This document shows, in pieces, positions 17,930-26,772 of a DNA stretch of 62,380 nt (the stretch's first letter is position 1; the number at the start of each line of letters is the position of its first letter). Source of the stretch: Actinomycetospora cinnamomea (lineage in GTDB: Bacteria > Actinomycetota > Actinomycetes > Mycobacteriales > Pseudonocardiaceae); the NCBI RefSeq assembly GCF_003096675.1, contig NZ_QEKW01000023.1:1-62380 (forward strand), read 5' to 3'. The notes beneath the pieces are model-generated. The model was not told the DNA's origin, ran no database searches, and saw only the letters and a list, made by a program, of their open reading frames with translations. The translations under genes were made by a program, and so were the position numbers.

Positions 17930-19036
17930 TCACTGGATCGCGTTGACGGCGTCGGTCAGACGCTGACGGAAGCGATCGGGCAGCGGGACGTAGCCCGCCT
18001 CGGGCAGGCCCTGCTGGGCCGTCGGCGACAGGGCCGTGGTCAGGAACGCCTTGACGCCCTGGCCGGTCGGGTCGTCCTGGTAGTCGGAGCAGACGATCTC
18101 GTAGGTCGCCAGCGCGATCGGGTAGGCGTCGGGCGCCGTCGTGGTGAAGAGGCTGTTCAGGTCGAGGACGAGGTTGTTGCCCTGGCCCACCACGGCCACG
18201 TTCTCGATCGCGTTGCCCACCGTCTGCGGGGTCAGCGGCACCGGCTGCCCGCCACCGGCGTTGATCACCTGGGCCACGCCGAGGCCGGCGCGGGTGGCGA
18301 ACGACGACTCGACGTAGGTGATCGAGTTGGGCGTGTTGCGGGTCGCGTCCGCCACGCCCTGGCTCCCGCGGGCGCCGGCGCCGACGCCGCCGTTGAAGCT
18401 GTCGGAGGCCTCCTTGCCGTAGGCGTTGTTCGACGCCGCGTTGAGGTAGTTCTGGAAGTTCTCGGTCGTGCCCGACTCGTCGGACCGGAAGTTGACGACG
18501 ATCGGGACGGCCGGTAGCTGCTTGCCCGGGTTGAGCGCGGCGATGGCCGGGTCGTTCCAGGTGGTGACCTGGCCGTTGAAGATCTTCGCGATGGTCGGGC
18601 CGTCGAGCACGAGGTCCTGCACGCCGGGCAGGTTGTAGGCGATGGCGATCGGACCGAAGACCAGCGGGAGGTTCCAGGCCTCGGAGCCACAGCGCTGCTG
18701 GGCCTGCTGCACCTCCTCACCGTCGAGGGCCGCGTCCGAGCCGGCGAAGTCGGTCTGGCCGCCGATGAACTCGTTGCGTCCCGCGCCCGAGCCGCTCGGC
18801 GTGTAGGCCAGCGTCTGCCCCTCGCAGGTCTGCTCGAACGTCGTGACGAACCGCGTCATCGCGTTCGCCTGCGCCGACGACCCGCTCGCGCGCAGGTTCT
18901 GCTTGCCACCGCAGGCCTGCGCGTTCGCCGCGGCCTGGCCGCCGCCCTCACCCTCGTTGTCGCTGCCGCAGGCGCTGAAGAGGAGCGCTCCGGCGGCGAC
19001 GAGACCGACCGCCGCCACCCGCCGCTGATACCTCAC
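17930..19036 (-). CDS. pstS: Phosphate-binding lipoprotein PstS
   Basis: A 368-residue lipoprotein. The signal peptide ends in lipobox LLFSAC, so Cys23 is the lipidated residue. A Gly/Glu/Ala-rich linker follows. The binding fold shows [11 protein letters not shown] and [27 protein letters not shown] near the N-terminus and [16 protein letters not shown] in the middle, the usual phosphate-contacting loops. It captures phosphate outside the membrane and delivers it to PstCA. GTG 19036 precedes the positively charged n-region MRYQRR. It is the first gene of the operon and is preceded by a PHO box. Confidence 0.96.
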   Translation of the reverse strand: MRYQRRVAAVGLVAAGALLFSACGSDNEGEGGGQAAANAQACGGKQNLRASGSSAQANAMTRFVTTFEQTCEGQTLAYTPSGSGAGRNEFIGGQTDFAGSDAALDGEEVQQAQQRCGSEAWNLPLVFGPIAIAYNLPGVQDLVLDGPTIAKIFNGQVTTWNDPAIAALNPGKQLPAVPIVVNFRSDESGTTENFQNYLNAASNNAYGKEASDSFNGGVGAGARGSQGVADATRNTPNSITYVESSFATRAGLGVAQVINAGGGQPVPLTPQTVGNAIENVAVVGQGNNLVLDLNSLFTTTAPDAYPIALATYEIVCSDYQDDPTGQGVKAFLTTALSPTAQQGLPEAGYVPLPDRFRQRLTDAVNAIQ

Positions 19037-19151
19037 AGGAATGTCCTCCGTGTCCGGGGATCGTGCCCATCGCCGCTGGCGTGGGAGGTCGCGGCGCCGA
19101 GCGCGACGCCGGACGCGGACCCTAAGGAGACCGGGTGGACGACCGGGACTG

Positions 19152-19173
19152 AAGATATGAACGCGAGGTGAAC
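19152..19173 (-). promoter_or_regulatory. PHO box upstream of pstS
   Basis: Read on the minus strand, GTTCACCTCGC (19173-19163) is followed directly by GTTCATATCTT (19162-19152), two PhoP direct-repeat units at 11-bp spacing. The site lies 115 bp upstream of the pstS start. Phosphate-starvation control by PhoP is expected. Confidence 0.75.
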
Positions 19174-19210
19174 AGGGTCGTTGACGAGAGCACGATCACG
19201 TCGCTCCCGG

Positions 19211-20158
19211 TCAGCGCTGGTACGAGACGTCGATCGCGTCACGTCCGAACCCGAGCCGGTGGTACGTGGCGATCGCCGCGGCGTTGTCGCCCTCCACGTA
19301 GAGGATGGTCGTGTGCAGGCCACGATCGGCCAGGTGGTGCAGCCCGGCGAGGGTCAGGGCCCTGCCCAGGCCGCGACCCTGGGCGCCCGGGTCGACGCCG
19401 ACGACGTAGACCTCGCCCAGCGGCTCGGGGACGCCCGCGGCGACGGCGTGCACCTTGGTCCAGTGGAACCCGAGCAGCTCCCCGGTAGTGGTGTCCCACG
19501 CCAGCAGGACGCCGTCGGGGTCGAACCAGTCCTCGGCCTCGATCTCGGCGACGTCGGCGCGCGTCCAGCCGCTCTGCTCGGGATGCCAGGCGAAGGCACG
19601 GTTGTTCACCGCGATCACGGCGTCCTCGTCACGGCCGGCGCGCAGCGGGCGGATCGCGACGCCGTCCGGCACCGTCAGCGCCGGGAGGGGCTCCGCGGCG
19701 CCACCCGGCGCGGGCCGGCGCATCCGCCACAGCTCGCGGGCGCGCCGCCACCCGATGCGGGCGGCCAGGCGCGCGGCGCCCGGGTGGTCGCCGTGGGCCC
19801 AGAACCGCGTGGCGGGTGACGCCGCGAGGACCGCGTCGACGAGCACCGCGCCGACCCCGGCACGCCGATGCTCCGGGTGCACGGCCAGCTCGGTCACCGG
19901 GTCGTCGGCGTTCTCGGCGTCCAGCAGCGCGTGCCCGACGAGGGCACCGCCGTCCCCACTGCCGCCCCCAGCGCCGTCGTGGACCAGCAGGTGGCGGGTG
20001 GTCGGGCGGCCGCCGCCGACGCCGAGCGCGGCCAGGTCGCGCCGCGCCGGCTCGGCGTAGGCCTCGACCCCGTCGGCGGCGGCGACCGCGGCCGCGAGCG
20101 CGCGGACCTCGTCGGCGTCCTCCGGCGTCGCCGTCGACACCAGCTGCGGGGTGAGCAC
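19211..20158 (-). CDS. mshD: Mycothiol synthase MshD
   Basis: A 315-residue protein with two GNAT acetyltransferase domains, which acetylates Cys-GlcN-Ins in the last step of mycothiol synthesis. The first domain has LAVHPEHRRAGVGAVLVDAV, the second VYVVGVDPGAQGRGLGRALT and HTTILYVEGDNAAAIATYHR, which is nearly diagnostic for MshD. RAFAWHPEQSGWT and WFDPDGVLLAW are also typical. GTG 20158 begins MLTPQL, 30 bp after glnR, so the two are probably cotranscribed. Mycothiol is restricted to actinobacteria and supports the taxonomic call. Confidence 0.95.
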   Translation of the reverse strand: MLTPQLVSTATPEDADEVRALAAAVAAADGVEAYAEPARRDLAALGVGGGRPTTRHLLVHDGAGGGSGDGGALVGHALLDAENADDPVTELAVHPEHRRAGVGAVLVDAVLAASPATRFWAHGDHPGAARLAARIGWRRARELWRMRRPAPGGAAEPLPALTVPDGVAIRPLRAGRDEDAVIAVNNRAFAWHPEQSGWTRADVAEIEAEDWFDPDGVLLAWDTTTGELLGFHWTKVHAVAAGVPEPLGEVYVVGVDPGAQGRGLGRALTLAGLHHLADRGLHTTILYVEGDNAAAIATYHRLGFGRDAIDVSYQR

Positions 20159-20187
20159 GGGCGGACCGTAGCGCGGTGGGTCGGGGG

Positions 20188-21018
20188 TCAGACGCCCCGC
20201 GCCCAAGCGGCCGGGCGCACGACGCGCGGGTCGCCCCACGACCCGCCGGACCGCGGGGACCGGGGCATCGGGGGCCGGCCCGGGGCGTCCTCCTCGTCGG
20301 GCTCGGCCCGCTCGTCGGCGGCCGGCTCCGCGCTCGCGCCGCCGAGCACGCTGCGCACCGGACGGACGAACTTGTAGCCCACGTTGCGCACCGTGCCGAT
20401 CAGCTGCTCGTGCTCCGGGCCGAGCTTCGCCCGCAGCCGCCGGACGTGGACGTCGACGGTGCGCGTGCCCCCGAAGAAGTCGTAGCCCCAGACCTCCTGG
20501 AGCAGCTGGGCGCGGGTGAAGACCCGCCCGGCGTGCTGGGCGAGGTACTTGAGGAGCTCGAACTCCTTGTAGGTGAGGTCGAGCGGGCGCCCGCGCAGGC
20601 GGGCGGTGTAGGTCGCCTCGTCGATGACGAGCTCGCCCAGCACCAGCGCGCCGTCGGCGCCCGCACCGTCGGGCGTGCGACGGGCGCGCAGCAGGCGCAG
20701 CCGGGCGTCCACCTCGGCCGGGCCCGCGCCGGGCAGCAGGACCTCGTCGACGCCCCACTCGAGGGAGACGGCGACGAGCCCGCCCTCGGTGAGGATCGCG
20801 ATCACCGGCACGTCGAGACCGGTGGAGCCCAGCAGACGGCACAGGCTGCGGGCGGCGGCGAGGTCGTGGCGGGCATCGACCAGCACGGCGTCGTGCGGGC
20901 CGGCGTCGAGCAGGGCCGCGACCTCGGGGGCCGCGGTCCGGAGTCCGTGGGGTAGCAGGGCCAGCGACGGCAACACTGACGTCGGCTCGGGGTCGGCGGT
21001 GAGCAGCAGCAGCTCCAC
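20188..21018 (-). CDS. glnR: Orphan response-regulator-type nitrogen regulator GlnR
   Basis: A 276-residue OmpR-type regulator. The N-terminus [20 protein letters not shown] and the receiver-like domain ([20 protein letters not shown]) match actinobacterial GlnR, which works without phosphorylation by a partner kinase. The winged helix (about 135-225) shows [40 protein letters not shown] and [12 protein letters not shown]. GlnR controls nitrogen assimilation genes such as glnA and amtB. After the DNA-binding domain comes a 45-residue charged, Pro-rich tail that GlnR does not need. No kinase gene is adjacent, as expected. It is divergent from the thioredoxin-like gene. Confidence 0.92.
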   Translation of the reverse strand: MELLLLTADPEPTSVLPSLALLPHGLRTAAPEVAALLDAGPHDAVLVDARHDLAAARSLCRLLGSTGLDVPVIAILTEGGLVAVSLEWGVDEVLLPGAGPAEVDARLRLLRARRTPDGAGADGALVLGELVIDEATYTARLRGRPLDLTYKEFELLKYLAQHAGRVFTRAQLLQEVWGYDFFGGTRTVDVHVRRLRAKLGPEHEQLIGTVRNVGYKFVRPVRSVLGGASAEPAADERAEPDEEDAPGRPPMPRSPRSGGSWGDPRVVRPAAWARGV

Positions 21019-21221
21019 GCGTTTCTCCCTCCGCGATCGTGGGGAGGACGATAGACCAGTTCACCGCGCCGTCACCCTCCCGCGCGTTCTACGTCACGTC
21101 GCCGCCCGCGGGCGCCGCGGAGCGGTTCGCCCCGTCACGGCGACCGCACGGCACCCCCGTTACGCTGCGTCGATGCCCCGTCGGGGCGGTGCTCGTGGGG
21201 TGGCGGGTCGGGGAGGAACGG

Positions 21222-21737
21222 GTGGCGGGCTGGGTGCTCGTGGTCGCGGTGGCGGCTCTCGCGGTGGTGCTCCTGGTCGGTCTGGCCCTCGCCGTCGTCC
21301 GCCTCCGGCGGCGCCGGGCCGAGGCCGCCGACACGTCCGTCGACCTGCCCGTGGACGACCCCGGGCCCGAGGGCACGCGACGCGACCTGCGCGCGGTCGG
21401 GCCCCAGCGCCCCGGCACACCCGTCAGCGGTGTGCTCCCGCGCGACCTCGCCGCGCCGCCCGGCGGGCTGGCGCTGCTGCAGCTGTCGTCGCAGTTCTGC
21501 GCGGAGTGCCGCGCCTCCCGCTCGGTGCTCACCGACGTCGCCTCCGAGCACCCCGGTGTCACGGTGCGCGAGGTCGACGTCGCCGTCCGGCCCGAGCTCG
21601 TGCGACTGCTCGGCATCCGGCGCACCCCGACCACGCTCGTCGTCGACCCGGCGGGCGTCGAGCTCGCCCGCACCGTGGGGGTGCCGCGCCGCAGCGACCT
21701 GCTCGGCACCCTCGCGCCGCTGCGCCGCACGGGCTGA
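21222..21737 (+). CDS. Membrane-anchored thioredoxin-like protein
   Basis: A protein of about 171 residues. Residues 3-27 are a membrane anchor (WVLVVAVAALAVVLLVGLAL) followed by an Arg-rich stop-transfer stretch. The C-terminal 110 residues form a thioredoxin fold: LALLQLSSQFCAECRASRS carries the redox pair CAEC, and GIRRTPTTLVVDPAGVELAR includes the cis-proline turn. Start GTG 21222 follows GGGAGG. It precedes the sulfurtransferase block, as the thioredoxin-like gene thiX precedes cysA2/sseC2 in M. tuberculosis, so a role in reducing or relaying sulfur or disulfides is likely. Confidence 0.8.
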   Translation: MAGWVLVVAVAALAVVLLVGLALAVVRLRRRRAEAADTSVDLPVDDPGPEGTRRDLRAVGPQRPGTPVSGVLPRDLAAPPGGLALLQLSSQFCAECRASRSVLTDVASEHPGVTVREVDVAVRPELVRLLGIRRTPTTLVVDPAGVELARTVGVPRRSDLLGTLAPLRRTG

Positions 21738-21802
21738 TCGTCGGCGACGTACGGGTGACATCACCCTCGGACGACGCCCGATTCTTCGGTAGCGTGGCGC
21801 GC

Positions 21803-21871
21803 GTGGACGGAGGGCTCACCCAGCGCCGCGCGGTCGACCTGTGCCGCGTCGACTCCAGCCTCTGTCGCTGA
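21803..21871 (+). CDS. Cys-containing leader peptide upstream of sseA
   Basis: A 22-residue ORF from GTG 21803: MDGGLTQRRAVDLCRVDSSL, then CR and stop. The core (two Arg, then xVDLCRV, then a hydrophobic-Cys-Arg end) matches the short putative leader peptides found upstream of sulfur and cysteine genes in Streptomyces and related genera. Its stop is 169 bp before sseA, leaving room for an attenuator or a folded leader. The two cysteine codons near the end suggest that ribosome stalling under cysteine shortage controls the downstream genes. It is too short for standard gene calling. Confidence 0.65.
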   Translation: MDGGLTQRRAVDLCRVDSSLCR

Positions 21872-22040
21872 CCCTCCCGGCCGACCCCGCGCCCGGACCG
21901 TCCACCTCCTCGCCGTCGGGCGCGGGACGCGTGCCGGTCGCGTGCATCGCCGGCCCCGCACGACGGGTCGAGCACCGCGCTCCCTCCGTCTCCCGCAGTC
22001 CGTACCGACGTTCCCGAGAAACGCACGAGGAGCACCGCAC

Positions 22041-22895
22041 ATGAGTCGCCAGGACGCCCTGGTCACCGCCGACTGGGCCGAACAGAACCTCGACGCCCCG
22101 AACACGGTCTTCGTCGAGGTCGACGAGGACACCACGGCCTACGACGGCGGGCACATCCCCGGCGCCGTGAAGCTGGACTGGAAGACCGAGCTGCAGGACC
22201 CGGTGCGCCGCGACTTCGTCGACAAGGCCGGGTTCGAGCGGCTGCTGTCGTCGAAGGGCATCTCCAACGACGACACCGTCGTCCTCTACGGCGGCAACAA
22301 CAACTGGTTCGCCGCCTACGCCTACTGGTACTTCAAGCTCTACGGGCACCAGGCCGTGAAGCTGCTCGACGGTGGCCGCAAGAAGTGGGAGCTCGACGGG
22401 CGCAAGCTCGACACGGAGGTCCCGCAGCGGCCGCAGACGCAGTACACCGCGCAGGAACAGGACACCTCGATCCGCGCGTTCCGCGACGAGGTCATCAACG
22501 CGATCGGCACCAAGAACCTCGTCGACGTGCGGTCGCCCGACGAGTTCTCCGGCAAGCTCCTCGCCCCGGCGCACCTCCCGCAGGAGCAGGCGCAGCGTGG
22601 CGGCCACATCCCCTCGGCGCTCAACGTGCCGTGGTCGAAGGCCGCCAACGAGGACGGCACGTTCAAGTCGGACGAGGAGCTGCGCAAGCTCTACGAGCAG
22701 GAGGGCCTCGACTCCTCGCGCCCGACCATCGCGTACTGCCGCATCGGCGAGCGCAGCTCGCACACCTGGTTCGCGCTGCACGAGCTGCTCGGCGAGACCG
22801 ACGTCAAGAACTACGACGGCAGCTGGACCGAGTACGGCTCGCTCGTCGGGGTGCCGGTGGAGACCGGGCCCGGTCAGCGCGGGAGCGGGTCCTGA
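22041..22895 (+). CDS. sseA: Sulfurtransferase (rhodanese), SseA/CysA type
   Basis: A 284-residue thiosulfate/3-mercaptopyruvate sulfurtransferase with two rhodanese domains. The N-terminal inactive domain contains YDGGHIPGAVKLDWKTELQD. The C-terminal active domain contains LVDVRSPDEFSGK, GGHIPSALNVPW and the active-site loop YCRIGERSSHTW, whose Cys carries the persulfide. It moves sulfane sulfur from thiosulfate or mercaptopyruvate to acceptors. ATG 22041 follows ACGAGGAG. Its stop overlaps the sseC start (TGATG), so the two are coupled. A leader peptide lies upstream. Confidence 0.94.
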   Translation: MSRQDALVTADWAEQNLDAPNTVFVEVDEDTTAYDGGHIPGAVKLDWKTELQDPVRRDFVDKAGFERLLSSKGISNDDTVVLYGGNNNWFAAYAYWYFKLYGHQAVKLLDGGRKKWELDGRKLDTEVPQRPQTQYTAQEQDTSIRAFRDEVINAIGTKNLVDVRSPDEFSGKLLAPAHLPQEQAQRGGHIPSALNVPWSKAANEDGTFKSDEELRKLYEQEGLDSSRPTIAYCRIGERSSHTWFALHELLGETDVKNYDGSWTEYGSLVGVPVETGPGQRGSGS

Positions 22896-23194
22896 TGTGC
22901 GGCGCACCCGAACAGACCGCGGAGCTGCCCCCCGGCACCGACCTGAGCAAGGAGTCGGTGCTGGTCGGCAAGGTCACCGACGGCAGCTCGCCCGTCGGTG
23001 GCGCCTACGTGCGGCTCCTCGACAGCACCGGCGAGTTCACCGCGGAGGTCGTGTCCTCGGCCTCCGGTGACTACCGCTTCTTCGCCCGCCCCGGCACGTG
23101 GACCGTGCGCGCGCTCTCGCGCTCGGGCAACGGCCAGGCCGAGGTGACCGTCGGCGGCCCGGGCCTCTTCACCACCGAGGTCGAGGTCGCCTGA
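22895..23194 (+). CDS. sseC: DUF1416 (SseC-like) protein
   Basis: A 99-residue protein starting MCGAPEQ, as in SseC proteins always found next to sulfurtransferase genes of actinobacteria. The body is a small beta-sandwich of the carboxypeptidase-regulatory type (SVLVGKVTDGSSPVGGAYVR; SGDYRFFARPGTWTVRALS). Cys2 could accept sulfur. A function as partner of SseA is inferred from constant linkage; no activity is established to my knowledge. The start overlaps the sseA stop by one base, and two hairpins follow. Confidence 0.9.
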   Translation: MCGAPEQTAELPPGTDLSKESVLVGKVTDGSSPVGGAYVRLLDSTGEFTAEVVSSASGDYRFFARPGTWTVRALSRSGNGQAEVTVGGPGLFTTEVEVA

Positions 23195-23195
23195 C

Positions 23196-23296
23196 CTCGG
23201 TGTCAGCCGTGGGCCATCGCTGACACCGAGCGTCCGCAACGCCACACGCTCGCACGCGACAGCCGCCCGCCCCGCCCACCCGGGTGGGGCGGGCGG
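23196..23296 (+). terminator. Two consecutive hairpins after sseC
   Basis: CTCGGTGTCAGC (23196-23207) pairs with GCTGACACCGAG (23219-23230), a perfect 12-bp stem right after the sseC stop. A second stem, CCGCCCGCCCC (23263-23273) with GGGGCGGGCGG (23286-23296), follows. Together they should end the sulfur operon. Confidence 0.7.
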
Positions 23297-23314
23297 TGTC
23301 GTTAGGGTGGAGCG

Positions 23315-23473
23315 GTGGCGTGGTTCTACACCGTCCTGCTCGCCGTGTGCAGCGCCGGGATCCTGGGCGCCGGCATCGCGCTGACGCGCCGGCTCTTCCG
23401 TGACGAGCTCCTCGACACCGAGGCGACGGACCGGACCCCGCGCCGCCCCGTCGCCCGGGAGGAGTCGCGATGA
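23315..23473 (+). CDS. Small single-pass membrane protein
   Basis: A 52-residue ORF from GTG 23315 ([20 protein letters not shown]), one hydrophobic helix followed by a charged tail ([18 protein letters not shown]). GGGTGGAGC lies upstream. The stop TGA 23471-23473 overlaps the ATG of the nitrobindin gene, so translation is coupled, which supports it being real. The function is unknown; similar tiny proteins sit before the nitrobindin gene in related actinobacteria (recalled, not checked). Confidence 0.6.
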   Translation: MAWFYTVLLAVCSAGILGAGIALTRRLFRDELLDTEATDRTPRRPVAREESR

Positions 23474-24129
23474 ACGCCCCGTTCGCCGAGGAGGGCGCCG
23501 ACCTGCCCGAGGGCAGCAGCGGCAACGAGGCCATCCGCGCGGCCGCCGAGCGCGCCGAACGCACCCGCGACGCCAACGTCCCCGGCTGGCCCGACCTGCC
23601 GGTGCCCAACGACACCGCGAACCTGCGACTGGGCCCGGAGCTGGACGACGCGCTGCTGGGCCTGCTGCCGCTGGTCGGGGTGTGGCGCGGCGAGGGCGAG
23701 GTCGTCTACCCGACGATCGACGGCCCCTTCCACTTCGGCCAGCAGATCACCGTCGCCCACGACGGGCGCCCGTTCCTGTCCTGGGAGGCCCGCTCGTGGC
23801 TGCTGGACGGGCCGGGCGGGGCCGTCGTGCGGCCCGCCGCCCGCGAGACCGGCTGGTGGCGCGCGCAGCCCGACGGCACGATCGAGCTCCTGCTCGCCCA
23901 CCACACCGGGATCATCGAGCTGTACTACGGCGCGAGCCGCACCCAGACCTCCTGGGAGCTGCAGACCGACGCCATCGCCCGCACCTCCACGGCGAAGGAG
24001 GTCAACGGCGCGACGCGGCTCTACGGCATCGTCGAGGGCGGCGACCTCGCCTACGTCGAGGAGCGCGCCATGGAGGGCCAGCCGCTGCAGCCGCACACCT
24101 CGGCCCGGCTGCGCCGCGTCGCCGGCTGA
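23470..24129 (+). CDS. Nitrobindin-like heme protein (FABP-like family)
   Basis: A 219-residue protein. Residues 1-50 are charged and probably flexible. A lipocalin-like beta-barrel begins with [19 protein letters not shown], containing the GxWxGEG signature of nitrobindins. It includes [14 protein letters not shown] and ends with [11 protein letters not shown], where the conserved His would be the proximal heme ligand. Nitrobindins bind ferric heme and act on NO or peroxynitrite. M. tuberculosis Rv0813c occupies the same place next to sseC2/cysA2. It is coupled to the small membrane protein upstream. Confidence 0.88.
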   Translation: MNAPFAEEGADLPEGSSGNEAIRAAAERAERTRDANVPGWPDLPVPNDTANLRLGPELDDALLGLLPLVGVWRGEGEVVYPTIDGPFHFGQQITVAHDGRPFLSWEARSWLLDGPGGAVVRPAARETGWWRAQPDGTIELLLAHHTGIIELYYGASRTQTSWELQTDAIARTSTAKEVNGATRLYGIVEGGDLAYVEERAMEGQPLQPHTSARLRRVAG

Positions 24130-24142
24130 GCCGGAGGCGACC

Positions 24143-24790
24143 GTGCAGGTCCTGCCCGTCGGACCCGAGGCGCTGCTCGTCGACCTCGACGGGCACCCCG
24201 ATGTCCTGGGGGCGGTGGCCGCCGTCGGCGCGGCCCTGCGTGACGCCCGGGAACGCGGCGAGCTGCCCGGCGTCGTCGACGTCGTCCCCGCGGCGCGGAC
24301 CGTGCTGGTCACCGCACCGGGCGACCGCGAGGCGCTGCGGGAGGTGCGGGCGCTGCTCGCCAGCGTCGACACGGCCGCCGTGCCGGACCGTGCCGAGGCC
24401 GGGAGCGTCGAGCTCGCGGTGCACTACGACGGCGAGGACCTCGAGCTCGTCGCCCGCGACGCCGGCTGCTCGGTCGACGAGGTCGTCACGCTGCACACCG
24501 GGGCCACGCTCACCGTGGCGTTCGGCGGCTTCGCGCCCGGCTTCGCCTACCTCTCGGGGCTGCCCGCGCCCCTGCAGCAGCCGCGCCTGGACACCCCGCG
24601 CCCCCGCATCCCCGCCGGCGCCGTCGGCGTGGCCGGGGAGTTCGGCGGCGTCTACCCCCGCGCCTCCCCGGGCGGCTGGCGGCTGCTGGGCCGGCTGACC
24701 GAGGACGCCCCGGTGCTCTTCGATCCCCACCGCGACCCGCCCGCCCTGCTCCAGCCCGGCACGACCGTCCGGTTCCGGGACGCGGGATGA
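24143..24790 (+). CDS. pxpB: 5-oxoprolinase subunit PxpB (KipI family)
   Basis: A 215-residue protein of the allophanate hydrolase subunit 1/KipI family. It has AVHYDGEDLELVARDAG, the family motif FGGFAPGFAYLSGLP and RPRIPAGAVGVAGEFGGVYP. With PxpA and PxpC it hydrolyses 5-oxoproline to glutamate using ATP. GTG 24143 lies 13 bp after the nitrobindin stop, and its stop overlaps pxpC (ATGA). No pxpA gene is in this cluster, so the third subunit must lie elsewhere or the pair has another role. Confidence 0.9.
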   Translation: MQVLPVGPEALLVDLDGHPDVLGAVAAVGAALRDARERGELPGVVDVVPAARTVLVTAPGDREALREVRALLASVDTAAVPDRAEAGSVELAVHYDGEDLELVARDAGCSVDEVVTLHTGATLTVAFGGFAPGFAYLSGLPAPLQQPRLDTPRPRIPAGAVGVAGEFGGVYPRASPGGWRLLGRLTEDAPVLFDPHRDPPALLQPGTTVRFRDAG

Positions 24791-25692
24791 GCCGCGAGCT
24801 GGTGGTCACCGAGGTCGGGCCGCAGGCGCTGGTCGTCGACCGGGGCCGGCCCGGCTGGGCGCACATCGGGGTGGCGGCGGCCGGAGCCCTCGACGGGCCC
24901 GCGCACGCGCTGGCCCAGCGGCTGGTCGGCAACGACCCCGGCGCCGCCGGCCTGGAGATCCTGCTCGGGGGCCTCGCCGTCCGCGCCACGGCGGCGACCA
25001 CGCTCGCCCTCACCGGGCCGCCGGGCGGGCTGCGGATCCGCCGGCCCTCCGCCGGTGAGCGCGTCGTGGCCTCGCACCAGCCCGTGCACCTCGCCGCCGG
25101 CGACGTGGCCGTCGTCCCCGCCCCGAGCTCCGGGCTGCGCGGCTACCTCGCGGTCGGCGGGGGCCTCGTGGTCGATGCGCTGCTCGGCAGCCGCAGCGCC
25201 GACACGCTCTCCGGGCTCGGGCCGGCGCCGCTGGAGGTCGGCACGCGGCTCCCGCTCGGCGCCCCGACGGAGGTCCCGGCGCTCGGCACGGGCGCGGTCG
25301 GGGTGTCCGCCGTGCCGGAGGCCGTCGTGGTCACCGTCCACCTGGGCCCGCGCGACGACTGGGTCGACGACGCGGCCGGGCGCCTCCGTCGCGGGACGTG
25401 GACGGTGGCGCCCACGGGCGACCGGGTCGGGGTGCGCCTCGAGGGTCCGGAGCTCGAGCGGTCGGCCGCGCGCCGCGGCGTGGAGCTGCGCAGCGAGGGC
25501 CTGGTCGCCGGCGCGGTGCAGGTGCCGCCCGACGGGCAGCCCGTGGTGTTCCTCGCCGACCACCCGACGACGGGCGGCTACCCCGTGGTCGGCGTGGTCG
25601 ACCCCGCCGAGCTGGCGGTGTTCGCCCAGCTCCGACCCGGGTCGTCGGTGCGGTTCGCGCCCGTGGCGACGCCGGTGCCGTCCCCGTCCTGA
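24787..25692 (+). CDS. pxpC: 5-oxoprolinase subunit PxpC (AHS2 family)
   Basis: A 301-residue protein of the allophanate hydrolase subunit 2 family, older name biotin-dependent carboxyltransferase. Visible marks are QALVVDRGRPGWAHIGVAAA near the start, AHALAQRLVGNDPGAAGLE, LRGYLAVGGGL, and SEGLVAGAVQVPPDGQPVVF with DHPTTGGYPVVGVV toward the end. It works as a complex with PxpB, to which it is translationally coupled by a 4-bp overlap. Convergent with the DivIVA-like gene 30 bp away. Confidence 0.9.
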   Translation: MSRELVVTEVGPQALVVDRGRPGWAHIGVAAAGALDGPAHALAQRLVGNDPGAAGLEILLGGLAVRATAATTLALTGPPGGLRIRRPSAGERVVASHQPVHLAAGDVAVVPAPSSGLRGYLAVGGGLVVDALLGSRSADTLSGLGPAPLEVGTRLPLGAPTEVPALGTGAVGVSAVPEAVVVTVHLGPRDDWVDDAAGRLRRGTWTVAPTGDRVGVRLEGPELERSAARRGVELRSEGLVAGAVQVPPDGQPVVFLADHPTTGGYPVVGVVDPAELAVFAQLRPGSSVRFAPVATPVPSPS

Positions 25693-25722
25693 CGGTTCGC
25701 GGTCACGACCGACGGAGCACCG

Positions 25723-26592
25723 TCACCCGTCCGCCGCGCGCTCCGGCGAGGCGGGCACGGGCCGCGCCGGACCGTCCTCCGGACGGGCGCCCTCCGTGAC
25801 GTCGGCCTCGGCCGCATCGACGGCGACCGTGTCCTCGACGGACTCCTCGTGCCCACGGTCGACGGCGGGGGCGGCGGGCGGGCCCACGGGCAGCGGTGCG
25901 CTCGGCGGCCCGACGTGGGGCCCGGGCGGGCGCGGGCCGGGGTAGGGCGGCGGACCGGGCGGGCGGCCGGGGCCGCGCCACGGTCCGGCGGGTCGCGGCG
26001 GCCCGGGCGGCGGCGCCGAGGGGCGGGCCGGGCCGGAGACGATCTCGTCGAGGCGACCGCGCAGCCGCACGAGCTCGTCGACGACCGCGTCGCGCTGGGC
26101 GCGCAGGTCGGCGAGGGCCGCGCGGGACTCGGCGTGCTCGGCGAGCAGCGACTCGGCGGCCTTGCTGCGCACGAGCTGGGCCTCCTGCTCGGCGGCCTGG
26201 AGGATGCCGCGCAGGCGGTCGTTGAACGCGCCGACCATGTCGGGTCCGCCGGGCGCGTCCTCGCCGGCCCCGTCCGGGGCGGCCGAGCGGCGGGCCTCGG
26301 GGATGGTGTCGGAGAGGCGGGTCTCGAGCGCCGACCCCGTGGACGACCCCGGCGTGGACCCCGGCGCGGACCCCGTCGCGGACCCGGCGCGTCGCCGCTC
26401 CCGCACCGCGAGCTGGGCCCGGAGCTGTGCGTTCATCCGCCGCAGGCCGGCCACGTGCTCGTCGACCTGCCGGCGGTCGTACCCGCGCAGCACGACGTCG
26501 AAGTGCGGTCCGGGACTGTCCTCCTCGACACCCGAGAGGTCCAGGTAGTGCTCGGCGTCGGGCGGTGTGCGTCCCTGCTCACCGGTCGTCAT
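25723..26592 (-). CDS. DivIVA-domain coiled-coil protein with Pro-rich tail
   Basis: A protein of about 289 residues. Residues about 30-65 carry the DivIVA N-terminal signature (FDVVLRGYDRRQVDEHVAGL), which binds curved membrane. A Gly/Ser/Thr linker with a PGSTPGSSTGS repeat and a helical coiled coil of about 85 residues (FNDRLRGILQAAEQEAQLVR onward) follow. The tail (210-289) is very Pro/Gly-rich and ends acidic. In actinobacteria such proteins organise polar growth or septation. It is not the main Wag31, judging by its length and missing core. ATG 26592 follows AGGTAGG; GTG 26598 is possible. Confidence 0.75.
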   Translation of the reverse strand: MTTGEQGRTPPDAEHYLDLSGVEEDSPGPHFDVVLRGYDRRQVDEHVAGLRRMNAQLRAQLAVRERRRAGSATGSAPGSTPGSSTGSALETRLSDTIPEARRSAAPDGAGEDAPGGPDMVGAFNDRLRGILQAAEQEAQLVRSKAAESLLAEHAESRAALADLRAQRDAVVDELVRLRGRLDEIVSGPARPSAPPPGPPRPAGPWRGPGRPPGPPPYPGPRPPGPHVGPPSAPLPVGPPAAPAVDRGHEESVEDTVAVDAAEADVTEGARPEDGPARPVPASPERAADG

Positions 26593-26772
26593 CGTCACCT
26601 ACCTGCTGGCCGGGGCTCGGTGCGCCCGGCGTCGGACGCGGAACACCCGATCGTAGGGACCGGCGCGGCACGACGCACGGAACGGCACCCGCACACGCTC
26701 GGGTGGACGCACCCGCCGGACGGCGCCCACGCCCGCCACCACCCGGCCTCCCCGGCGCCTACGATCGGGGAG

